From NCBI GenBank assembly GCA_964430245.1, contig CAYSEW010000027.1, positions 1-36,373 on the forward strand: DNA of 36,373 nucleotides, in the 5' to 3' direction. The notes under the pieces were generated by a model, which saw only the letters and a program-made list of their open reading frames with translations, did no database searches and was not told the DNA's origin. This stretch comes from CAYSEW01 sp964430245 (GTDB lineage: Bacteria > Bacteroidota > Bacteroidia > Flavobacteriales_D > Parvicellaceae). Within the stretch, counting starts at the first letter, position 1; each line of letters opens with the position of its first letter. Below are positions 16,816 to 25,927 of the stretch, piece after piece. A program made the position numbers and the translations under genes.

Positions 16816-17501
16816 TTAGCTATAGAATTATCATGAACTAAAGTGTCAATACATTTGATAGTCCTTGCAGGATATTTTTTAATAAGGTCATAATCATGTG
16901 TGGCCATTATGATCGTTTTATTATTATTACTTATTTCAAATAATAGGCGGATTATCTCTTCACTTGTTTCGGGATCAAGGTTTCCAGTTGGCTCATCTGC
17001 TAAAATTAAATCTGGGTCGTTAATTAGTGCCCTTGCTATGGCAATTCTTTGCTGTTCCCCGCCTGAAAGTTGATGAGGGAATTGATTGCCTTTTGATTCC
17101 ATTCCAACTTTTGAAAGAAGCTCATTTATTTTAGCATTCATTTTTTTCTTTCCTTTCCATCCAGTTGCTTTCATAACAAAAAGTAAATTGTCATTTACAG
17201 TTCTATCCATTAATAACTGAAAATCCTGAAAAACAATCCCTAACCTTCTACGAAGTGATAGAATCTTTCTTTTTTTTATTTTTTTTATTTCATAATCAAG
17301 AACTACAGCATTTCCTTCCTTTATTTTAATGTCGCCATAAAGAACTTTTAATAAACTGCTTTTTCCACTTCCGGTTTTTCCAATAAGGTAAACGAATTCA
17401 CCATTTTTAACATCAAATGAAACGTCTTTTAAAATCAACTTGTCTATCTGATAGATGTCTATTCCATTGATGTTTATAATATTATAAGATTCATTTGTCA
17501 T
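16812..17501 (-). CDS. ftsE: Cell-division ABC transporter ATP-binding protein FtsE
   Basis: A 229-residue ABC ATPase. Walker A is GKTGSGKSS (41-49), the Q-loop FQDFQLL (~91-97), the signature LSGGEQQR (145-152), Walker B LILADEPTGNLD (165-176) and the switch histidine H202 (ATHD). FQDFQLLMDRTV with ILADEPTGNLDP is characteristic of FtsE, which with FtsX controls peptidoglycan hydrolases at the septum. ftsX is not in the window, and in flavobacteria the two genes are usually apart. It leads an overlapping operon with the GT2 and methyltransferase genes. LolD is the alternative assignment but is less likely. Confidence 0.83.
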   Translation of the reverse strand: MTNESYNIININGIDIYQIDKLILKDVSFDVKNGEFVYLIGKTGSGKSSLLKVLYGDIKIKEGNAVVLDYEIKKIKKRKILSLRRRLGIVFQDFQLLMDRTVNDNLLFVMKATGWKGKKKMNAKINELLSKVGMESKGNQFPHQLSGGEQQRIAIARALINDPDLILADEPTGNLDPETSEEIIRLLFEISNNNKTIIMATHDYDLIKKYPARTIKCIDTLVHDNSIAN

Positions 17502-17775
17502 GTATGTTAAGTTATAAAACTTTTATAAAGATGAAAAAACAAATTTTTACATTGTAAAATTACTATAATAATATCATTAAATAGTTTTAACATAGAGGCG
17601 TTGAAAATTATTAGTTTAATTTAAATCCACATCATGTGCCCTTTATATCTTTAAGCATAATTTAAGCTTATCTGATTTTTCGTAAAATTTAATGTGACTT
17701 ATTTAATAGATCACATTCTATAAATTAAGAGATAGTTTTTATGAGAAGATTATTTGGTTTTATTTTCAGTAAGGT
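17502..17775. other. Divergent intergenic region between ftsE and the TPR gene
   Basis: This 274-base AT-rich gap is the longest without a gene. On the plus strand TATCTTTA (17646-17653) is a 7/8 match to the -7 promoter box, and TTTAAGC occurs twice close together (17651-17668). A 12-codon frame (17741-17779) overlaps the TPR start. No RNA gene, terminator hairpin or operator is evident. Confidence 0.4.
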
Positions 17776-20700
17776 ATGAATGGGTTTAAAAATATCTTAT
17801 TCAGAAAGGGGATTTTAATATTTCTGTTTTTTTTGTCATGTTCTTTATTTGGTCAAAAGACCTTGATCTTTACAGATCTTTATAAAGATTATAGAAATGG
17901 CCAAGAGCTTTATGACAAAATGAAGTTTAGTGCTGCATTAGATAAATTTGGAGAAATAGTCAATAAAATTGAAAATCCTTTAGATGAATTAAGGGTTAAT
18001 GCTGAATATTATTATGCGGTTTGCGCATTGGAATTATTTAATTTAGATGCAGAGGTCTTATTAAGTAGATTTGTACTTGAACACCCAGATCATCCAAAAT
18101 CAGAAAAAGTTTATTTCCAATTAGGTAAGTATTACTATAGGCGAAAAAGCACTTATAAAAAAGCGATTGAATTTTTTTTAAAAGTAGACCCTTATGATCT
18201 TACAGCTGATGAAAAAATTGAATTTCATTTTAAGTTAGGGTACGCACTTTTTACTAGAAAAAGAGTAGAAGAGTCTAGACCACATTTTAAAGAAGTAATA
18301 TCTCATGAGTCTGAGTTTAAGGCTCCGGCAGTTTATTATTATAGTCATATAGCATATACTGATGAAAATCTGCAAACTGCATTGGATGGATTTAAGTCAA
18401 TTGCTAATAATAAGATGTTCAAATCAATGGTTCCTTATTATATTACTCAGATATATTACAAACAGGAGAAATATGATGAATTAATAGCATATGCTCCTGT
18501 TTATATGGATTCGATTGATAAAAAGAGACAGGGGGAATTTGCTAAATTAATTGCAGACTCTTATTACTATAAAGAATCTTATAAGGATGCTATTCCATAT
18601 TATAAAACCTTTAAGAAAAATGTTAAAGCTACAAGAAATGATAATTATCAAATCGGTTATTCTTATTATAGAATAGGGGATTTTAAAAATGCTGTTAGGT
18701 ATTTAATGCGATGTGCTACTAAAAAAGATGGCCTTTCACAAACAGCATATTATCATATGGCGGATGCCTATATGAAATCAGGTGAAAAAGAATATGCGAT
18801 GAATGCATTTCAAGAAGCAAGTAAATTAGATTTTGATCCAGATATAAAGCAAAATTCTTTGTTTAATTACGCCAAACTAGCTTATGAATTAAGTTACAAT
18901 CCATATGATGAAGCAATTGAAGCTTTTCATGAATATATTGAGACCTACCCTAATTCAGAAGAAGTAAAAGATGCTTATGAATTTTTAATAAAGGTTTATT
19001 TAACCACTAAGAATTATGATGATGCATTGAATTCATTAGACAGGATTAAAAACAAAGACGATAGAATGAAAATAGCCTATCAAACAATTGTTTACAATAG
19101 AGGGGTTGAGCTCTATCATAATCAGTCTTATCAAATTGCTAGAGATCATTTTTCAAGTGTTAAGAAATATCCAATCAATCAAAAGTTAAATTCATTAAGT
19201 GTCTTTTGGATGGCAGAGTCAAGTTATAAGTTAGGTAATTATGATCAGGCTATTAATGAGTATAATGCATTTAGGGTTGAGCCTGGAGCTGTTTCTTCTG
19301 AAAAATATGATGAATTGGATTATAACATAGGTTACGCTTATTTTAAGAGATCAAGACCTTTCAAAGAAAGCTCATTTAGCCAAATTCAAGAAAGTAACAG
19401 GGCGCTATATTTGAATAAAAGTATTGAAGCATTCAGAAAATACACGCAACATGTTTCAATTGAAAAAACAAAAAATGTTTTAGATGCTAATCTAAGGATT
19501 GCAGATTGTTATTTTTTATTAAAAGAGGATCAACTTGCTATTGAGTATTATTCTAAAGCAATAAATTCAGGCGAAGGAAATTTAAGTTATGCGCTATATC
19601 AAAAAGCTACAGCACAAGGGCTTGTTCAAGATTATGAAGGAAAGGTGAATACTTTATTGGAATTAACACAGCTATATCCAAATTCAAAATACCAAATATT
19701 GTCATTATTAAATTTGGCTCAAACCTATAATGACTTAGGTGAAAATCAAAAATCAATAGATATATATAAAGATTTCATTAATTCTTATCCAAATAATAAT
19801 TATGTGTCTAATGCATTAGTTGAGATAGGAAGCATTTATTTAAAGGAAAAGAAATACAATGAAGCTGAGCAATATTTTTTACAAGTACTACAGCAATATC
19901 CAGATGCTGAAGCAGAAAATTCTTTAGCAATAGAATTAATGAAAGAGGTTTACGAAGGGAAAGATAATCTTCCAGGATATTATGATTGGCTTAACTCTCA
20001 AGGAATTCAAGTATCTGTGAATGAAAGAGACTCTATTTTGTGGATGCCTGTTCAACAGGCATGGGAAGCAGGAGATTGTAATCTTCAAATAGAAAAAGCC
20101 AATGAATACTTAAATAACATACCTAATCCATCTCAAGAAATAAGAGCTCATTTTTATATTGCTAATTGTCACTATGCCAATGATAGAAAACAAGAAGCGT
20201 TAACTCATTATAATTTCATTATTGATAGACCTAATAATAATTATTATGCTGAGGTATTAAGATATGCTGGAGATATCAGTTATGGATTTAATGATTATAA
20301 TCAATCTTTGGCTCACTATTCTACATTAGAAAAAGTCTCTATGTCTCAAAATGACATTCATCATTCTATTGTTGGTCAGATGCGATGCTTCTGGTATTTG
20401 AATAGCTATCAGTCGTGTGTGGATTACTGTGATAAAGTATTATCTATTTCAGATTTAGATGAGCTTACTATGATCGATGCTAATGTTTATAAGGGGATCA
20501 GCTTAAAAGAATTAAATAAATATGATGAAGCTATAATAGCTCTTGATAATGCAACGATTATAACTAAAAGTATACAAGGGGCAAAAGCCAAGTATCATAT
20601 TTGTGAGATCTTATATGTACAAGAAAAACATGAAGAGTGTGAAAACGAAATCATGGAATTAGTTCAGCAAAAGCCATCTTATGATTACTGGTTGGGTAAA

Positions 20701-21003
20701 GCTATTATTTTATTAGGGGACAACTTTGTTGCATTAGGAGATTACTTTAATGCTAAACATAGTTTACAAAGTATTATAGACAATTACGATGGTCCAGAAA
20801 AAGCAGAGATGGTAAAGATCGCTCAAGAGAAAATAGATGCAATTATTTTATTAGAGAATTCAGAACAAAGGGATTTTGATGATAATGATGTTGAAATTGA
20901 CTTTAATGAAGTGGATCCAAAAGATCAAAAATTATTTGATGAAAATCTAAAAAACAAAGACGAAGAAAATCCTGAAAACAATGAGGAGGAGAATGAAAAT
21001 TAA
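17776..21003 (+). CDS. Large exported tetratricopeptide-repeat (TPR) protein
   Basis: A 1075-residue protein with a signal peptide of ~26 residues (ILIFLFFLSCSLFGQ), hence periplasmic or outer-membrane attached. Nearly the whole length is TPR-like helical hairpins, well over a dozen, for example AFQEASKLDFDPD, EAIEAFHEYIETYPNSEE, SIDIYKDFINSYPNNN and EAEQYFLQVLQQYPDAEAE. Many end in the YPxxxx turn. The last ~40 residues form a strongly acidic tail rich in D, E and N. Such proteins scaffold complexes; the partner is probably the outer-membrane barrel protein whose gene overlaps its 3' end. A 12-codon frame (17741-17779) overlaps its start as ATGA. Confidence 0.85.
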   Translation: MNGFKNILFRKGILIFLFFLSCSLFGQKTLIFTDLYKDYRNGQELYDKMKFSAALDKFGEIVNKIENPLDELRVNAEYYYAVCALELFNLDAEVLLSRFVLEHPDHPKSEKVYFQLGKYYYRRKSTYKKAIEFFLKVDPYDLTADEKIEFHFKLGYALFTRKRVEESRPHFKEVISHESEFKAPAVYYYSHIAYTDENLQTALDGFKSIANNKMFKSMVPYYITQIYYKQEKYDELIAYAPVYMDSIDKKRQGEFAKLIADSYYYKESYKDAIPYYKTFKKNVKATRNDNYQIGYSYYRIGDFKNAVRYLMRCATKKDGLSQTAYYHMADAYMKSGEKEYAMNAFQEASKLDFDPDIKQNSLFNYAKLAYELSYNPYDEAIEAFHEYIETYPNSEEVKDAYEFLIKVYLTTKNYDDALNSLDRIKNKDDRMKIAYQTIVYNRGVELYHNQSYQIARDHFSSVKKYPINQKLNSLSVFWMAESSYKLGNYDQAINEYNAFRVEPGAVSSEKYDELDYNIGYAYFKRSRPFKESSFSQIQESNRALYLNKSIEAFRKYTQHVSIEKTKNVLDANLRIADCYFLLKEDQLAIEYYSKAINSGEGNLSYALYQKATAQGLVQDYEGKVNTLLELTQLYPNSKYQILSLLNLAQTYNDLGENQKSIDIYKDFINSYPNNNYVSNALVEIGSIYLKEKKYNEAEQYFLQVLQQYPDAEAENSLAIELMKEVYEGKDNLPGYYDWLNSQGIQVSVNERDSILWMPVQQAWEAGDCNLQIEKANEYLNNIPNPSQEIRAHFYIANCHYANDRKQEALTHYNFIIDRPNNNYYAEVLRYAGDISYGFNDYNQSLAHYSTLEKVSMSQNDIHHSIVGQMRCFWYLNSYQSCVDYCDKVLSISDLDELTMIDANVYKGISLKELNKYDEAIIALDNATIITKSIQGAKAKYHICEILYVQEKHEECENEIMELVQQKPSYDYWLGKAIILLGDNFVALGDYFNAKHSLQSIIDNYDGPEKAEMVKIAQEKIDAIILLENSEQRDFDDNDVEIDFNEVDPKDQKLFDENLKNKDEENPENNEEENEN

Positions 21004-22747
21004 AATAATCATATTGTGTTTTTTCGGGTTATTGAATTCTCATTTCTATGCTCAATCATCAAGTAATCATGATACTTATTTAGGTATTGGATCTGGTAGG
21101 AGGACAATAGCTAGTACAGAGAAGCAACAGCAGATGCCTTCTACTATGGATTCTGTGATAGATCTTTCTGAAATAAAATATTATGTAGAGCCTAAAAAAC
21201 ATCTAGTTGAATTCAATGCTGTGCCTATCCGTCCTGCTAGTTTAAAAGTAGTAGAGCCTTTAGAAAAATTATATCCTGGTTATATAAAGGGTGCAGCTGG
21301 TACTTATTTAATGCCCTATCTCGAAGTTTATTATAACTCAACAAGATCTAAAAATAATAATTGGGGAGTTAATGGTTTGCATCATAGTGCATTAGGCGGA
21401 ATAAAGGATGTTGGAGTTAATAAATTTTCAGATAATAAAATCGGTGGTTTTTATAAGCACTTTTTGATGAAGCAAGACTTGCAAGTAGATCTAAATTACG
21501 AAAGGAACGCTTATCATTATTATGGATTTGAACCAGATTCTTTATTAATTCCTATAGAATATTCAGATCCGGAGAATGATGACACAACTAAGCAGATTTA
21601 TAATTTGTTGGAATTTTCAGGGTTGTTTAAAAGTAGAAATTTAGGGAGAGATACCAATAGATTGAATTACGAAGGAAAGTTGAATTATCATTATTTAAAC
21701 AGTAGGGCAGGAACTATAGAGAATTATGTTTTGGTTGGATTTGATTTTGGTAAATTTTTGAATAAAGAAGAATTTCTAGGTACATTTTCTATTGACGTCA
21801 ATCATTTAGACCAAGCTCAATGGATTAAACCAGATACTAGCTGGGAACAACAGGATAATATTCAATCAACTTCCGCTATAGTTAAATTAAATCCTCATAT
21901 ATATTCAAGAGGTAAAAATTGGCAAGTTAAAGCAGGATTAGGCTTACATTCAAACATTACTCATGAAGCTAAATTTTATTTCTACCCAGATCTAGAATGC
22001 AGCTATAGTCTTTTTAATGATCTCTTTATTCCTTACCTAGGTATTAAGGGAGGTATAGAAAGAGTCAACATGAATACCATCAGGAATGAAAATCCTTTTG
22101 TTAGTGATGATGCAGAGATCCTTAATATGAATAATCGCACACATATCTTTGGTGGAATTAGGGGGTCATTGAGCGCAAACATGACATTTAATGTATCTGC
22201 TTCATTTGATAAATTTGGAAGTAAAAATGGGGATAATGGCATGTATTTCTTTATTCCAGATACATTGTCTTCTTACGAAAATAAATTTTCTATTATTTAT
22301 GATAAAATGGACCAAACTAGTTTAGTTGGGCAATTATCATATGCCAAGGGTGAGAAATTAAAATTATATGGAAAAGGAGAATTTTTTATTTATTCTCCAA
22401 CTACAGAAGAATATGCTTGGCAAATGCCTAATTATAGATTTACTATTTCTGCGTGGTATGATATTGCTGATAAGATTATATTAAAAGGAGATGTATTTTT
22501 AATTGGTAACAGAAAAGCGTTTTCATACAATGAACCAATTGATAATGAATATGAATTTATGAACAATAGATATATTTATTCATTAAAGCCATTTTTAGAT
22601 ATGAATTTAGGTGTTGAATACAGGTATAATAAAAGGATATCTGCATTCATTAATTTTAATAATTTCACAGCTTCCAATTATCAAAGATGGTCTTCATTTC
22701 CTGTGCAGTCAATTAATATTTTTGGAGGTGCCACTTTTAGTTTTTAA
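20993..22747 (+). CDS. Outer-membrane beta-barrel protein, TonB-receptor-like
   Basis: A 584-residue protein with signal peptide MKIKIIILCFFGLLNSHFYAQ. After ~80 polar residues the sequence alternates aromatic and polar residues in beta-strands (LMPYLEVYYNSTRSKNN, DLQVDLNYERNAYHYYGF, FTISAWYDIADKIILKGD). It ends in GGATFSF, a terminal phenylalanine typical of barrels inserted by BamA. No TonB box or plug domain was seen, so a TonB-dependent receptor is only a loose comparison. An in-frame ATG at 20981 is possible; 20993 fits the signal peptide better and has AGGAGG upstream. It overlaps the TPR gene by 11 bases, so co-translation and joint function are likely. Confidence 0.78.
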   Translation: MKIKIIILCFFGLLNSHFYAQSSSNHDTYLGIGSGRRTIASTEKQQQMPSTMDSVIDLSEIKYYVEPKKHLVEFNAVPIRPASLKVVEPLEKLYPGYIKGAAGTYLMPYLEVYYNSTRSKNNNWGVNGLHHSALGGIKDVGVNKFSDNKIGGFYKHFLMKQDLQVDLNYERNAYHYYGFEPDSLLIPIEYSDPENDDTTKQIYNLLEFSGLFKSRNLGRDTNRLNYEGKLNYHYLNSRAGTIENYVLVGFDFGKFLNKEEFLGTFSIDVNHLDQAQWIKPDTSWEQQDNIQSTSAIVKLNPHIYSRGKNWQVKAGLGLHSNITHEAKFYFYPDLECSYSLFNDLFIPYLGIKGGIERVNMNTIRNENPFVSDDAEILNMNNRTHIFGGIRGSLSANMTFNVSASFDKFGSKNGDNGMYFFIPDTLSSYENKFSIIYDKMDQTSLVGQLSYAKGEKLKLYGKGEFFIYSPTTEEYAWQMPNYRFTISAWYDIADKIILKGDVFLIGNRKAFSYNEPIDNEYEFMNNRYIYSLKPFLDMNLGVEYRYNKRISAFINFNNFTASNYQRWSSFPVQSINIFGGATFSF

Positions 22748-22851
22748 GCTGAAAATGGTTTTTTTAAATTGTTGTTTATCCCCTTTTTGTTGTTGTTGAA
22801 AAGTAGCTATGATTATTCCTGTTAAATAGCTGATTCTAACAGAGATAATAT

Positions 22852-22859
22852 TATCTTTG
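22852..22859 (+). promoter_or_regulatory. gyrB promoter -7 box (TATCTTTG)
   Basis: TATCTTTG exactly matches TAnnTTTG and ends 22 bases before the gyrB ATG. No clear -33 TTTG is present at the expected distance. An imperfectly spaced inverted repeat, AGCTAT/ATAGCT (22805-22831), lies upstream with no known role. Confidence 0.5.
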
Positions 22860-22881
22860 TGCCAATAAATTTATAGTTGAT

Positions 22882-24825
22882 ATGAGTGAAGAGAAAAAGT
22901 ATTCAGCAGATAGTATTCAGGCTTTAGAGGGAATTGAGCATGTACGCATGCGTCCATCTATGTATATTGGAGATGTTGGAGTTAGAGGATTACATCATTT
23001 AGTCTATGAAGTAGTAGACAATTCAATTGATGAAGCTCTTGCTGGTCATTGTGATAAGATAGATGTTAATATTCTTGAAGGGAATGGAGTTAAAGTAAGA
23101 GATAATGGTCGTGGTATTCCAGTTGATACTCATAAAAAGGAGGGTGTTTCTGCTTTAGAAGTAGTAATGACTAAGATTGGAGCTGGAGGTAAATTTGATA
23201 AAGATTCATATAAAGTATCAGGTGGATTACATGGTGTTGGTGTTTCAGTAGTTAATGCTCTTTCAATTCATTTAAGAGCTACTGTTTATAGAGATGGAAA
23301 GACATGGGAGCAAAATTACTCAAAAGGTAAAAAGACTGATGAAGTAACTGTAATAGGTGATTCTTCAGAAAGAGGGACAGAAGTTGAGTTCAATCCTGAT
23401 ACTGAGATTTTTGATGATATTGTTTATTCTTATGACACCTTAAGTGCTAGAATGAGAGAACTGTCTTTTCTAAACAAGGGATTAACAATTACCATTACAG
23501 ATGAGAGGGAAAAGGATGAAGAAGGAAATTTCAAGAGCGAAGTTTTTTATTCAGATAGAGGTTTGTCAGAATTTGTCGAGTTTCTGGATGGGAATAGGGA
23601 AATGCTAATAGATCAAGTAATTGCTGTTGAGGGAGAAAAGTCAGGAATTCCAGTAGAAGTTGCTATGATCTATAATACAAGCTATACAGAAAATATACAT
23701 AGCTATGTAAATAATATTAATACACATGAAGGAGGTACTCACTTATCTGGATTTAGAAGAGGGTTAACCAATACATTAAAAAAGTATGCGGAAAATTCTG
23801 GGATGCTTGATAAGCTTAAATTTGAAATTTCAGGTGATGATTTTAGGGAAGGGCTTACTGCTATAGTTTCAGTAAAAGTTGCTGAACCACAATTTGAAGG
23901 TCAAACAAAGACTAAGTTAGGAAATAGAGAGGTAAATGCTCCTGTTAGTCAGGCAGTAAGTGAAATGCTTACAGCGTATTTGGAAGAAAACCCAAACAAC
24001 GCTAAAAGGATTATTGAAAAAGTAATTCTTGCTGCAACTGCAAGGCATGCTGCGAGAAAAGCCAGAGAAATGGTTCAGCGAAAAAACCCTATGGGTGGTG
24101 CTGGGTTACCAGGTAAATTAGCTGATTGCGCTTCTAAAGATCCTGTGATTAGTGAACTTTTCTTAGTTGAGGGTGATTCTGCAGGCGGTACTGCTAAACA
24201 AGGAAGAGACAGGCATTTCCAAGCAATTATGCCATTAAGAGGTAAGATTTTAAATGTCGAAAAAGCAATGGCGCATAAGATCTTTGAAAATGAAGAGATT
24301 AAAAATATTTATACAGCTTTAGGAGTTAGAATTGGTACTGAGGAAGACTCTAAAGCATTAAACCTTGAGAAATTAAGATATCATAAAGCAGTTATCATGT
24401 GTGATGCCGATGTAGATGGTAGTCATATTCAAACATTGATTTTAACTTTCTTTTTTAGATATATGAGGGAGATGATAGAGAATGGGTACATATATATTGC
24501 AACACCTCCATTATATTTAGTTAGAAAGGGTAAACAAGCTAGATATGCTTGGGATGACAAGGAAAGAGATAATCATATTGAAGATATGAAAGGGGCTGGA
24601 AGTGAATCAAGTGTTCATGTTCAAAGGTATAAAGGATTAGGAGAAATGAATGCAGAACAATTATGGGAAACAACCATGTCTCCAGAAAACAGAACCTTAA
24701 GGCAAGTGACTATAGAAAGCGCAGCAGAAGCTGATCGTATCTTTTCAATGTTAATGGGAGATGAGGTTCCACCAAGAAGAGAATTTATTGAGAAAAATGC
24801 AAAATATGCAAATATTGATGCTTAG
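22882..24825 (+). CDS. gyrB: DNA gyrase subunit B
   Basis: ATPase subunit of DNA gyrase, which introduces negative supercoils; 647 residues, the short form typical outside gamma-proteobacteria. The GHKL ATPase domain has EVVDNSIDEALAGH (E43, N47), DNGRGIPVDTH (D74) and GGLHGVGVSVVNAL. The TOPRIM domain has LVEGDSAGGTAKQGRDR (E430) and DADVDGSHI (D508, D510, D512). The C-terminus contains QRYKGLGEMNAEQLW and ends shortly after DEVPPRREFIE. It is read from its own promoter at 22852 and ends 7 bases from the stop of the convergent PorP/SprF gene. GyrB is preferred over ParE because of the overall pattern of these motifs. Confidence 0.97.
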   Translation: MSEEKKYSADSIQALEGIEHVRMRPSMYIGDVGVRGLHHLVYEVVDNSIDEALAGHCDKIDVNILEGNGVKVRDNGRGIPVDTHKKEGVSALEVVMTKIGAGGKFDKDSYKVSGGLHGVGVSVVNALSIHLRATVYRDGKTWEQNYSKGKKTDEVTVIGDSSERGTEVEFNPDTEIFDDIVYSYDTLSARMRELSFLNKGLTITITDEREKDEEGNFKSEVFYSDRGLSEFVEFLDGNREMLIDQVIAVEGEKSGIPVEVAMIYNTSYTENIHSYVNNINTHEGGTHLSGFRRGLTNTLKKYAENSGMLDKLKFEISGDDFREGLTAIVSVKVAEPQFEGQTKTKLGNREVNAPVSQAVSEMLTAYLEENPNNAKRIIEKVILAATARHAARKAREMVQRKNPMGGAGLPGKLADCASKDPVISELFLVEGDSAGGTAKQGRDRHFQAIMPLRGKILNVEKAMAHKIFENEEIKNIYTALGVRIGTEEDSKALNLEKLRYHKAVIMCDADVDGSHIQTLILTFFFRYMREMIENGYIYIATPPLYLVRKGKQARYAWDDKERDNHIEDMKGAGSESSVHVQRYKGLGEMNAEQLWETTMSPENRTLRQVTIESAAEADRIFSMLMGDEVPPRREFIEKNAKYANIDA

Positions 24826-24832
24826 AAAAGTA

Positions 24833-25927
24833 TTATAATTTTCTCATTCTTCTTGACCTATTTACAACATGCATATTTCCTTGGTTGAATAATACACCAT
24901 AGGTGTCATTGAACTGTATACCTAACGCAAACCCACCGACTGTTCCATTAAATGCACTTAAAGGGCCAATGCTTAAATCATAGGATAGTGAAATATTCAT
25001 GTTATTGAATTGAACACTAAAGTTGGTGATAATTGCATCTTTATGTCTATAGTAAAGACCTAAGCCAACATTATATTCGCTTATGAAACCTGTATATTTT
25101 GTGTCCCCGTGTACAAAGTATTTGATGTCTGTTCCTATAGTAGCATTGATATGAGGACCTTGTTTGTGTATTAAGAATTGAGGAGCTAAGCCATATTTTT
25201 TTTCATCAATTGCTATTAATGATCGACCATGTATTACATGTCTAACAAAAATTCTATCTAAGGGATTTAACATGAATTTTTGGGGTCTTAATAAATTAAA
25301 TGCTGCATACCCAATTTGAAATGATCCTTTGTCAATTCCAGATAAATTTACTCCTCTTGACAAATGCTTTAAAAGAACTCCAACACCAGTATTTAGTAGA
25401 ATAGATGAATTGTTAGAAAAAATTTCACCGGATGACATTGTTGGATCATATGCACCTATAGCACCATTGTATTGGCTAGCCCATTGAATATTATCTACAG
25501 AGATGGAATGCTGAACAAAATTACCTTGCATGCCAAAACAAAATTGGTTATAGTCATCGATATCAACATAAGTTGAAAGAGATAAGCCAACATCTAGTTT
25601 ACTTAACTTAGAATCTCCACTTCTATCTTGAAAAGCATGAAATCCAATTGCCATTAAAGCTCTTGAAACTTTCATTTGATGTGAAAAAATAGGCCCATCA
25701 GCTGAAAAATAATAGGTTCGATATACAAATCCTGCTGCTGGATGTTGAACATGATACATTAAATTGAAGCGATTATATCCTTTTCCCATTCCAGTATTAG
25801 CGGGATTGATCATTAAAGGAGCTTTATTAAATTGAGAAAATTGATAATCCTGACCTTTAATAAATATGGAAATTATCAAGGAAATGAAAAATAATGAGAT
25901 ATGTTTTTTATCGAAATAATGTGACAT
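24833..25927 (-). CDS. PorP/SprF-family type IX secretion membrane protein
   Basis: A 364-residue outer-membrane protein with signal peptide ending SIFIKGQ. Directly after it comes the PorP/SprF hallmark QDYQFSQFNKAPLMINPANTG, followed by FNLMYHVQHPAAG and alternating barrel strands to the end (LSYDLSIGPL). In Flavobacterium, SprF is needed to export and attach the adhesin SprB, and type-B (CHU_C) cargo proteins typically have such a partner encoded next to them. Here it is last in the operon behind two CHU_C proteins, and its ATG overlaps the preceding gene by 20 bases. That makes it the likely dedicated partner of the adhesin. Confidence 0.9.
   Translation of the reverse strand: MSHYFDKKHISLFFISLIISIFIKGQDYQFSQFNKAPLMINPANTGMGKGYNRFNLMYHVQHPAAGFVYRTYYFSADGPIFSHQMKVSRALMAIGFHAFQDRSGDSKLSKLDVGLSLSTYVDIDDYNQFCFGMQGNFVQHSISVDNIQWASQYNGAIGAYDPTMSSGEIFSNNSSILLNTGVGVLLKHLSRGVNLSGIDKGSFQIGYAAFNLLRPQKFMLNPLDRIFVRHVIHGRSLIAIDEKKYGLAPQFLIHKQGPHINATIGTDIKYFVHGDTKYTGFISEYNVGLGLYYRHKDAIITNFSVQFNNMNISLSYDLSIGPLSAFNGTVGGFALGIQFNDTYGVLFNQGNMHVVNRSRRMRKL

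Noticed and set aside
16812..17501. LolD or MacB-type ATPase instead of FtsE
   Set aside because: The motif set and length fit FtsE better and no LolC/E or MacB permease is adjacent; residual doubt is kept in the confidence.
22748..22881. Rho-independent terminator after the barrel gene
   Set aside because: The only inverted repeat (AGCTAT/ATAGCT) has a 15-base loop and is not followed by a T run.
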